The translations under genes and the position numbers were made by a program. This document shows, in pieces, positions 23,717 through 30,970 of a stretch of 40,462 nt of DNA. The notes below the pieces were generated by a model that was not told the origin of the DNA, did not search any database, and saw nothing but the letters and a program-made list of their open reading frames with translations. The stretch is from Clostridia bacterium (GTDB lineage: Bacteria; Bacillota; DTU086), in assembly GCA_012523575.1 (NCBI GenBank), contig JAAYIF010000029.1:1-40462 (forward strand). Reading direction: 5' to 3'. Position 1 is the stretch's first letter. Each line of letters begins with the position of its first letter.

Positions 23717-24377
23717 CGATCTGCAGTCTCCTTTCCACGAAGTTTACTAAAATAGCAATGGTGCTGGTCAGAATAAGATATATCAGTGCTACACTGAACC
23801 AAATCTCTGCCACAAGGGGATATCTCCCCATGATCAAGCGGCCTGTGGTCATAAGCTCTTCAACGGCAATAATTGACACAAGGGAAGAATCCTTTAAAAG
23901 GGCAATGAATTCATTACCTAAAGGCGGTATGCTTACCTTAAAGGCTTGGGGAAGAATAATATAACGCATGGCCTGTCCCCATGTCATGCCCAAAGACCTT
24001 GCAGCTTCCATCTGCCCCTTATCAATGGATTGGATCCCTGCACGGAATATTTCAGCGACATAGGCACCGCTATTTATTCCCAGGGCAATTACACCGGAAA
24101 CAATGGCAACGGGAGTATAATTAAAAATAACGGGTAAGGCATAGTGAATGATAGCTATTTGGACCAGTAAAGGCGTACCCCGAAAAAAATCCACATAAGC
24201 TTTTGCCACTGCTGAAAGAACTTTAATTCCGGAAATTCGCATTAAGCTGGCTATAAGTCCTATGACAATGCCAATGGATATTCCGGCTATGGTTAATTCT
24301 AATGTTAATATAGAAGCTTTAAAAAGTCTTGGGAGTATATCAGCTATAAAATCCCATCGCATATTTTTTTCCTCCAT
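23691..24377 (-). CDS. glnP: Polar amino acid ABC transporter permease
   Basis: A 228-residue permease with about five helices and the EAA-type loop '[24 protein letters not shown]' near residue 140 ([12 protein letters not shown] shown in part). It would form a homodimer around the substrate path. The gene starts at an ATG just after the terminator that separates it from the binding-protein gene, and its end overlaps the ATPase start. The substrate is the same polar amino acid as bound by the neighbouring lipoprotein. Confidence 0.92.
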   Translation of the reverse strand: MEEKNMRWDFIADILPRLFKASILTLELTIAGISIGIVIGLIASLMRISGIKVLSAVAKAYVDFFRGTPLLVQIAIIHYALPVIFNYTPVAIVSGVIALGINSGAYVAEIFRAGIQSIDKGQMEAARSLGMTWGQAMRYIILPQAFKVSIPPLGNEFIALLKDSSLVSIIAVEELMTTGRLIMGRYPLVAEIWFSVALIYLILTSTIAILVNFVERRLQIGDSGQRSV

Positions 24378-24412
24378 TACAGTTTTGACATTATTGCAAA
24401 AAATAATGGAAA

Positions 24413-24441
24413 GAAAAATGCGTCAGCCTTAGCTTGACGCA
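24413..24441 (-). terminator. Partial terminator between binding protein and permease
   Basis: A 7-bp perfect stem (24419-24425 with 24435-24441, TGCGTCA) followed on the minus strand by T5. A leaky hairpin at this place would give more binding protein than membrane subunits. Confidence 0.8.
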
Positions 24442-24500
24442 CTAATATATTTATTTTTAAAAAACAGTTTATCAAAACCCTTCGCTATATAATTCTTTAT

Positions 24501-25292
24501 TTATTCAAAATACTTTTTATAAAGCTCATCATAGGTGCCGTCTTCCTTAACCTTTGCCAATCCCTCGTTGATTTTATCTAAAAGCTCTTTATTGCCCTTT
24601 TTCACTGCAATGCCATAATATTCCTTTTCAAAATCGTCGGTTACAGTAACAATTCCTGCATCAGGATTATGTTTTATGTAGTTTAATACAACCGGAGCAT
24701 CGGCCACAACGGCATCCACAAGACCATTGGTAAGATTTATCAGAGCATCAGGAGTAAATGGAAATTTCTTTATATCTTCGTCTTTCATCCCTTCAATCTT
24801 TTCAACGGCATAATGACCCGTTGTATTTTGCTGAACCCCTACTTTCTTCCCAACCAAATCCTTAAGACCTTTAATGTTAGATCCTTCTTTGACAGCTATA
24901 ATTTGAGTAGCTTCAAAATAGGGTTCGCTGAAATCAACAATTTCTTTTCTTTCGTCAGTAATGGTCATAGAAGAAATGATGCAGTTGATATCACCTGACT
25001 CCAGGGCAGGGAACAAACCGTCCCAATCAACGTGCTTAACACTAACCTCAAGACCAACTGCTTCTCCAATAGCTTTGATTAAATCGACATCAAAACCTTC
25101 AAGCTCGCCGGTTTCCTCATTCTTATACTCCATGGGAGCATAAGCAGCGTCAGTACCGGCTTTAATAACCAGTTTTTCCGCTTCTCCGGCGTCTGGGGCT
25201 TCCCCTGCTTCATCTCCTCCACCGCAACCGGTAAGTGCAAAGATAAGGCCGAAAACTAATAAACCCACCAACAACAACCTAAACCTTTTCAA
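24501..25292 (-). CDS. Polar amino acid ABC transporter binding lipoprotein
   Basis: A 263-residue lipoprotein with a lipobox 'LTGC' (Cys at 23), a Gly-rich tether and two solute-binding lobes of the family 3 type. Key marks are 'GTDAAYAPMEYKN', 'GFDVDLIKAIGEAVG' and 'AVVADAPVVLNYIKHNP'. It would catch a polar amino acid outside the membrane and deliver it to the permease. The start is ATG behind AAAGGAGGGTG. The ligand cannot be told by eye. Confidence 0.93.
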   Translation of the reverse strand: MKRFRLLLVGLLVFGLIFALTGCGGGDEAGEAPDAGEAEKLVIKAGTDAAYAPMEYKNEETGELEGFDVDLIKAIGEAVGLEVSVKHVDWDGLFPALESGDINCIISSMTITDERKEIVDFSEPYFEATQIIAVKEGSNIKGLKDLVGKKVGVQQNTTGHYAVEKIEGMKDEDIKKFPFTPDALINLTNGLVDAVVADAPVVLNYIKHNPDAGIVTVTDDFEKEYYGIAVKKGNKELLDKINEGLAKVKEDGTYDELYKKYFE

Positions 25293-25398
25293 TGAGCACC
25301 CTCCTTTGTACTACTAATAAAAAAAAAATACACTAAGGGTAATAATTCTTAAAAATTTTGCTCTTTCCTGCTTAAAGTTGTATAAAATAAAAAAAAGA

Positions 25399-26268
25399 TC
25401 ATTCTATTTCAGGAATCAATTTTTCTGCTGTTTTTCCTGTACCATAATTCCCTATTTTTCCGGAAAAAGCAAATACCATAGAAGTAAGGCCTATGGGATT
25501 ATCTATATTGTCCACGGTAGTTACCGGTTTTGCTTTATACTTATCTAAATAGGAAAATTTTGCCTCTTCATATTCCCCAATTACCACTTTGCTTCCCAGA
25601 GATAAATAGTATTCCAGCAAAGGCAAGTTAAAGGAATCCACCACTGCATTTCTTTCCTTCTCATCACCTTCAATAAAAACTATCCCCTCAACTTTCTGCC
25701 CCAATCCTTCACCTTTTATTTTTATAAATCCGCTGTTTACCAGCTCATGCAAAAATTCCTTATTTTTACCCTCTGCCAATGCTTCTCCCAGCATTTTTGC
25801 CGTTGCGGTTCTTATATCATTGTCCTTTGCTTCTTGATATTCATCGGTATATTTTGCTAAAAGCTTTTTTAGGTCAGGAACTGAATTCCAATCTATAATG
25901 ATGACATTGACAACATCGGCTCCCGCCGTTATGAGGGCTTTCTCCACCTTTTCCGCCAAACCCTGGGAATTGGTTTCAATAACGGCAATTCTAACCCCGT
26001 TAAGCCTGCCGCTAACAACTAACGGAAATACCTGTTCGCTGTATCTTCTGTATTCTTCTGCCCTATATTCCAGCGCATTAAGTTCTTCCTGGATAAGTTT
26101 ATTCTGTTCCCTTAAAGTATCAAATTCCTGTTCAAGTCTTGCAACTACCTCTTTTTGCTGTTCTACCAAAACTTCATTGCCCACAAGATTACTCCCTATA
26201 AAAACTCCAATGGCAAGGGCACAAAATATGGCCACCAGGGAAGCAATATGGTACTTTAAATCAATCAC
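25399..26268 (-). CDS. MctB-like (DUF3186) envelope protein
   Basis: A protein of about 289 residues of the family first described as the mycobacterial copper-transport outer-membrane protein MctB. A membrane helix at the N-terminus ('DLKYHIASLVAIFCALAIG') is followed by a coiled coil (about 35-70) and a domain with small repeats. In Firmicutes its role is unknown, as there is no outer membrane. A GTG at 26268 is chosen, since AAAGGTGG lies nine bases before it and the family starts 'VDLKYH'. It may be co-expressed with the upstream binding protein gene (28-bp gap). Confidence 0.75.
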   Translation of the reverse strand: MIDLKYHIASLVAIFCALAIGVFIGSNLVGNEVLVEQQKEVVARLEQEFDTLREQNKLIQEELNALEYRAEEYRRYSEQVFPLVVSGRLNGVRIAVIETNSQGLAEKVEKALITAGADVVNVIIIDWNSVPDLKKLLAKYTDEYQEAKDNDIRTATAKMLGEALAEGKNKEFLHELVNSGFIKIKGEGLGQKVEGIVFIEGDEKERNAVVDSFNLPLLEYYLSLGSKVVIGEYEEAKFSYLDKYKAKPVTTVDNIDNPIGLTSMVFAFSGKIGNYGTGKTAEKLIPEIE

Positions 26269-26296
26269 CCCAAACAACCACCTTTAGCTGATAAAT

Positions 26297-27760
26297 TCAA
26301 CGGGTATCTTTTTTCGTTTTTAAAAAATCAATTAATCCCGTTTCCTGGTCCACAGCAAATTTGACCCATTTATGGACGCAGTAATAATCATATCTCTGGC
26401 CTATGGGTATTAAAATCTCATTTTCTTTTCCCTCAGCATCGGAACTATCCTTATCCCCTTCATTTTTTAATTCCTGCCCTTTAAAATCTTCAGCTGTGGA
26501 GGTTAGCTTAAGGATAAAAAAGTTAGCCAGACTTTTTGCTTCCGAATCAGTGGAAAACTTTCTCAAGGCAACTTCCATACCCAAAGCTTCCAGCTGTTTT
26601 TTAATGCTTTCCCCTATGGTGCGCTGTACATCACCCTCCGAAAAGCCCAAAACCACTTCTAGGGACTTTTTATCATTACCTGAATCTGTGTCGTCTCCAA
26701 GTCTATCCAGCACTTTCTTTGCTGCCCGGGCATCTCCCTTACCCAGACCCTCTAATGGCTTAATGGCGCCATCAGCATCTTTTTCAATTTTTTCTGCATC
26801 CAGGGCTTTTACAACTGCATCTCTGGCTTCCCACCGGTCAAAGGGTTTTTTATCCAAATTAAACCCCAAATAATATTTAGTTCCGGTTAAAAATTTCTCT
26901 GTATAATCCTTTAATTCGGGATATTCTTTAATTACCTCTAGATAATTTTTACCATCCAGGATAATTGCATCCAAATCGTAGGCTATAAAATCGTGAACTG
27001 CAATGGATAAATCATTATACAGTCTAAATTCTAACCTTTCTAAATTTGATGTCTTTTTATGATAATTGGGATTAGAGGCTAATACTAAAAACTGCCCATC
27101 TATCCATTCAACGAACCTATAGGGTCCTGTTCCCACAACAGGTACAACGGGACTGAAATAACCCCCCGGTCTTCCATAGTCAGGATAGTTTTCAATGGTT
27201 TTTTTATGGACAATGGAAAACACGGGCAGTGACAAAACTTCGTGAAAATTAAAACTGGGGCTGGAAAAATAAATGGACAAGGTATCATTATCCTCTATAA
27301 CAATATTTTCCCTCAAGCCTGAGAAATCAATCCCATATGATTGATTCTGTTCCCTAAAATAACCGGCGGCACGTTTTAATGAGAATTCAACATCTTCAGC
27401 GGTTAAGGGTGCACCGTTATGAAACTTAACCCCCTTTTTAAGATGAACGGTTAACTTTTTTCCGTCTTCAGAATAAGTCCATCTTTCGGCCAATCCGTCG
27501 ATTATTTTGCCGTTTTCTTTTTCAAAAAGAGTATCATATATACATTTAGTAAGCAAAATTTCACTTTCAGTTTTAGCCCTGTGGGGATCAAGGGTAGCCG
27601 GCGGAGGATACAAGTTTGATCTAAAGGTTATGACGTTAGTTTTTTTATGAACAACGGGCGCACTATTTTCCGTGCCTGTTCCCCTACCACATCCGGTTAC
27701 GGAAATTATAAGCGAAAAAATTAATACCAGGCAAACAAGTTTATCCCTAATAGCCCTCAA
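26297..27760 (-). CDS. Oligopeptide-type (family 5) binding lipoprotein, orphan
   Basis: A 487-residue lipoprotein with a lipobox around C24 and the family-5 opening 'YPPPATLDPHRAKTESEILL'. It continues with 'LTAEDVEFSLKRAAG' and 'FNLDKKPFDRWEARDAVVKALD', which are solute-binding protein family 5 marks. Such proteins bind peptides or nickel chelates; the ligand is unknown. The C-terminal part contains an unusual charged loop (GQELKNEGDKDSSDAEGKENE). No matching permease or ATPase is in the window, so it may work with one encoded elsewhere or act as a sensor. The start is TTG with GGGGGAAG upstream. Confidence 0.85.
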   Translation of the reverse strand: MRAIRDKLVCLVLIFSLIISVTGCGRGTGTENSAPVVHKKTNVITFRSNLYPPPATLDPHRAKTESEILLTKCIYDTLFEKENGKIIDGLAERWTYSEDGKKLTVHLKKGVKFHNGAPLTAEDVEFSLKRAAGYFREQNQSYGIDFSGLRENIVIEDNDTLSIYFSSPSFNFHEVLSLPVFSIVHKKTIENYPDYGRPGGYFSPVVPVVGTGPYRFVEWIDGQFLVLASNPNYHKKTSNLERLEFRLYNDLSIAVHDFIAYDLDAIILDGKNYLEVIKEYPELKDYTEKFLTGTKYYLGFNLDKKPFDRWEARDAVVKALDAEKIEKDADGAIKPLEGLGKGDARAAKKVLDRLGDDTDSGNDKKSLEVVLGFSEGDVQRTIGESIKKQLEALGMEVALRKFSTDSEAKSLANFFILKLTSTAEDFKGQELKNEGDKDSSDAEGKENEILIPIGQRYDYYCVHKWVKFAVDQETGLIDFLKTKKDTR

Positions 27761-27784
27761 GTTGCTTCCCCCAGTCCTTTAACG

Positions 27785-28822
27785 CTATAACATTCTCTTT
27801 AGTCTTGGATTATTGGTAATCCCGGGAATCCTACCCCGTTTTGTAAGGGGCTTCCCTTCCACTTCCTTGATGTCCATGGTCATATCAATGGGCTGAGCTC
27901 CTGAAATATAACTTCCCACCCCGAAAGCATCTGCTCCTGCCTCTTTTAAAATCCTTATTTTCTCCGGATTTAGGCCGCCCGAAACAAAAATTTTAACATG
28001 GGAAAAACCAGCAACTTCGAGTCTATGCCTAATCTCCTTCACCAAATCCGGAGTTACTCCTCCCCGCTCGCTGGGTGTGTCCAATCTAATTCCGTAAAGC
28101 CTGTCCTGCAAAGCTTCCGCAACCCTTAAGGCCTCTTCCGCTTCATCTTTAAAGGTATCCACTAAAATCAGCCGGGGAGCCTCCTCCGGCATTAATTGAT
28201 CATAGGCCATAGCACCTTTAACCGTATCACCCACTATTAAAAAAAACGCATGGGGAACGGTCCCGGCGGGTTCCATCCCCGCAATTTTGGCTCCTAAAAT
28301 GCAGCTTGCACCATCGGCACCGCCAATGATTGCACTTCTTTCCATCACCGGTGCCACAGCGGGATGAACATGCCTTGCCCCGAAGCAGTAAACAGGCTTA
28401 TCCCCGGCCGCTTCCTTTACCTCAAAAGCTGCGGTGGCCCAGCCGCTGGAATTTGCCAGAATACCCAGAATTGCCGTTTCATATATACCGAAATTGTCAT
28501 AGGGGCCTACTATTCTCATTACAATTTCTTTCTCCTCAAACTTTGAACCTTCGGGCAGTGCCCAAACCTCGACTTCTTGATCTTCAAGGAGGTTTAAAAC
28601 TTCATCAAGGCCGCAGAAAATGCCGCTCTTCCTTGGAAAAATTTCCGCTGCTACATGGGTTTTGTCAAGTCCAAGTCCCACAAGGGCCTGCCTTGTCCGA
28701 ATAAAATAAATATCAGTGGTTGCCCCGGATAAAATTTCTTCGTGTTTCGCCGAAAAAAACTTCCTTTTCCCCGGGTCGAGTTTTTTAACATCCTCCTGAG
28801 TCCTAAGCTGCTTAACCTCCAA
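27785..28822 (-). CDS. Nicotinate phosphoribosyltransferase
   Basis: An enzyme of about 345 residues that makes nicotinate mononucleotide from nicotinate and PRPP in NAD salvage. Family marks include 'RHVHPAVAPVMERSAIIGG', 'GTVPHAFFLIVGD', 'DTPSERGGVTP' and a C-terminal phosphate site 'DAFGVGSYISG'. It is the shorter (about 345-residue) type. A TTG at 28822, preceded by AAAGGGTGG, is chosen over the longer frame from 28897, which would add a duplicated MIDIKKFI sequence. It overlaps the transglycosylase gene by 11 bp. Confidence 0.9.
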   Translation of the reverse strand: MEVKQLRTQEDVKKLDPGKRKFFSAKHEEILSGATTDIYFIRTRQALVGLGLDKTHVAAEIFPRKSGIFCGLDEVLNLLEDQEVEVWALPEGSKFEEKEIVMRIVGPYDNFGIYETAILGILANSSGWATAAFEVKEAAGDKPVYCFGARHVHPAVAPVMERSAIIGGADGASCILGAKIAGMEPAGTVPHAFFLIVGDTVKGAMAYDQLMPEEAPRLILVDTFKDEAEEALRVAEALQDRLYGIRLDTPSERGGVTPDLVKEIRHRLEVAGFSHVKIFVSGGLNPEKIRILKEAGADAFGVGSYISGAQPIDMTMDIKEVEGKPLTKRGRIPGITNNPRLKRML

Positions 28823-29432
28823 TGAGAACCACCCTTTCTCTTTCCTCATTATAAATTTTTTTATATCTATCATAATAAATTTTTTTATATCTATCATAAA
28901 TTTTAAGTACCTTTTTTACAAAATCCCTGGTTTCAGAAAAGGGTATATCTTCAAGGGAATCAATATTTCCATCCCACTGACCTGTCCTAAGCCATTCCCT
29001 GACATTGCCCCTTCCTCCGTTATAAGAAGCAAGGACCAGAGCAAGATTGCCTTTAAATTCACTGTGCAAATTGGAAAGATACCAACATCCAAGCATAATA
29101 TTATATTCCGGTTCAAAAAGTTTCTCTTTACTGTAGCCCACATTTAAATTTTTGGCAACCCAAAGGGCGGTTTCAGGCATAATCTGCATCAGCCCCAGTG
29201 CCCCCTGCTGGGACTCCGCATAGGGATTAAATCTGCTTTCCACTTTAATAACAGACACAACAAGGAAGGGGTCCAAATCAAACTGTTTTGAATATCTGTA
29301 AATTATATCCCTGTATGGAAATGGATAAAGAAACTTCAAAAAAAAATTAACATTAACAAACAAAAAGATCAAAATTAGAGAAATTGTGATAATTAAAAAA
29401 AAGCGTTTAAAAGCAGTAAACCTTATTATCAT
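28812..29432 (-). CDS. Membrane-anchored lytic transglycosylase (SLT type)
   Basis: A 206-residue protein with an N-terminal membrane anchor (about 8-30) and a soluble lytic transglycosylase domain that cuts peptidoglycan. The catalytic Glu lies in 'VIKVESRFNPYAES' and is followed by 'GALGLMQIMPETA' and 'ALVLASYNGG'. The length fits MltE/SleB-like short lytic enzymes. The ATG follows GGAGC. The C-terminus contains a duplicated 'YDRYKKIY' that is caused by the 24-bp tandem repeat in the DNA. The stop overlaps the next gene's TTG. Confidence 0.9.
   Translation of the reverse strand: MIIRFTAFKRFFLIITISLILIFLFVNVNFFLKFLYPFPYRDIIYRYSKQFDLDPFLVVSVIKVESRFNPYAESQQGALGLMQIMPETALWVAKNLNVGYSKEKLFEPEYNIMLGCWYLSNLHSEFKGNLALVLASYNGGRGNVREWLRTGQWDGNIDSLEDIPFSETRDFVKKVLKIYDRYKKIYYDRYKKIYNEERERVVLIGG
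28851..28898. repeat. Perfect 24-bp tandem duplication
   Basis: Positions 28851-28874 and 28875-28898 are identical. The unit is eight codons, so it keeps both overlapping frames open: it repeats YDRYKKIY at the end of the transglycosylase. It also repeats MIDIKKFI in the frame before nicotinate phosphoribosyltransferase. It looks like recent slippage. Confidence 0.95.
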
Positions 29433-29498
29433 ATCTTAAGCTCCAATACTCTTATAATTGCTATTTTAATATTATGTAATCATTGAGTTATCCATAAC

Positions 29499-30101
29499 CT
29501 AACATAACTTTGACATTAATTCCTGCCATAAAACCGTTACTTGCTCCTTAGTTTTTTCCCTATCTCCTGAATTATATATTACCTTATCAGCCCATAAAAC
29601 CTTCTGTTCCGAAGAAAGCTGCGATTCTATCCTTTTTTGGGCTTCTTCCTCCGTAAGTTTATCACGTTTCATAAGCCTTTCTATCTGCTTTTCCTTGTCC
29701 GCATATACAACCCAAACTTCGTCCACCAGATCCTGCATTTTCATTTCGAACAGAAGAGCCGCCTCCACAACCACCACGGATACACCGGATTTTTCATAAC
29801 CTTTGAGTATTTCCCTAACCCCTTCACGAATACGAGGATGGGTAATTCTATTCAAAACCTTTAGCTTCTCATGATCGTTAAAAACAATTTTCCCCAATTT
29901 TTTTCTGTCTATCTTCCCGCTACCGGTTAATATTTCTTTCCCAAAGTATTCAATAATCTCTTTATATGCAGGCCGGTACGGCTCCATAATGCGGTGGCCC
30001 ACCTTATCAACATCCAAAACCACAGCTCCCAATTCAGACAGGATTCTTGAAACCAGGCTTTTCCCGGAAGCTATCCCCCCTGTTAAGCCTATCACATACA
30101 A
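29499..30101 (-). CDS. coaE: Dephospho-CoA kinase
   Basis: A 200-residue kinase for the last step of coenzyme A synthesis. The P-loop 'GLTGGIASGKS' spans 5-15, and the LID region and 'DVDKVGH' follow. A TTG at 30101 is chosen because GAGGTGG lies five bases before it; the longer frame from 30152 would start inside mutM. It is ten bp downstream of mutM in a polA-mutM-coaE order that is typical of Firmicutes. Confidence 0.93.
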   Translation of the reverse strand: MYVIGLTGGIASGKSLVSRILSELGAVVLDVDKVGHRIMEPYRPAYKEIIEYFGKEILTGSGKIDRKKLGKIVFNDHEKLKVLNRITHPRIREGVREILKGYEKSGVSVVVVEAALLFEMKMQDLVDEVWVVYADKEKQIERLMKRDKLTEEEAQKRIESQLSSEQKVLWADKVIYNSGDREKTKEQVTVLWQELMSKLC

Positions 30102-30111
30102 AAGATCCACC

Positions 30112-30942
30112 TCATTTCTGACAGTGTGGGCAGAAATGGGCTGTGCGGCCACCCACTTTAGTGCATATTATCTCGGAACCACATCGGCAGCATTTTTCTC
30201 CTTTTCTGCCATATACCTTAAGCAGATTCTGATAATTGCCCTTGTTTCCCTTACCGTCAACATAATCCTTTATGGAAGTACCCCGCTGTTCAATTGCTTC
30301 ATTCAAAACCTTTACCATACCATTATAAACAGCACGAACTTCCTCAATGGTAAGGGTGTTGGAAGTCCTTTCGGGGTGAATTCCGGCATAAAAAAGTATC
30401 TCATCGGAATAAATATTTCCTATGCCGCAGATAAAGCTTTGATCCATAAGAAGTTGTTTAACTTTTCCCCGCCTCGATTTAAAAAAATTAAAAAACGTAT
30501 CCTCATTTACCTCAGGAGAAAAGGGTTCGCACCCCAATTTTGAAATTTCCCTGGTGTTTTCAATTTCTGAAGTTTTAACCAGAGTAATTTGGCCAAATTT
30601 TCTCGGCTCTCGGAACCTCAACTCCGCCCTGTTGTCCAGTTTAAATACTACATGGGTATGTTTGTCATAGGGATATATATCATTTTTATCTACATACAAA
30701 AGCTGGCCTGTCATTCTAAAACTTATTATCATAGAACTGCTGTTATCCAGTCCTATTAAAAGATATTTTCCCCGTCTTCTTAATTTAAGAATAGTGGCTC
30801 CTTTGACCTGTTCAATAAATTCATTAACAGAAGGGCATTTAATTATACCGCGGTAAAAAACTTCCACATCTTCTATCCTTCTGCCCAGAATTTTAGGCTC
30901 TAAGGTTCTTTTTATGGTTTCAACCTCCGGCAGTTCTGGCAT
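30112..30942 (-). CDS. mutM: Formamidopyrimidine-DNA glycosylase (Fpg/MutM)
   Basis: A 276-residue base-excision enzyme for oxidised purines. The mature N-terminus is 'PELPEVE', with Pro2 as the catalytic nucleophile. The C-terminal zinc finger uses C251, C254, C271 and C274 ('CCRCG' and 'CPHC'). An ATG at 30942 behind GGGGAG is chosen, not the upstream frame, because the enzyme must start with Met-Pro. It lies between polA and coaE. Confidence 0.96.
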   Translation of the reverse strand: MPELPEVETIKRTLEPKILGRRIEDVEVFYRGIIKCPSVNEFIEQVKGATILKLRRRGKYLLIGLDNSSSMIISFRMTGQLLYVDKNDIYPYDKHTHVVFKLDNRAELRFREPRKFGQITLVKTSEIENTREISKLGCEPFSPEVNEDTFFNFFKSRRGKVKQLLMDQSFICGIGNIYSDEILFYAGIHPERTSNTLTIEEVRAVYNGMVKVLNEAIEQRGTSIKDYVDGKGNKGNYQNLLKVYGRKGEKCCRCGSEIICTKVGGRTAHFCPHCQK

Positions 30943-30970
30943 AAATAACTCCCCTTGCTTCAATTACAAA

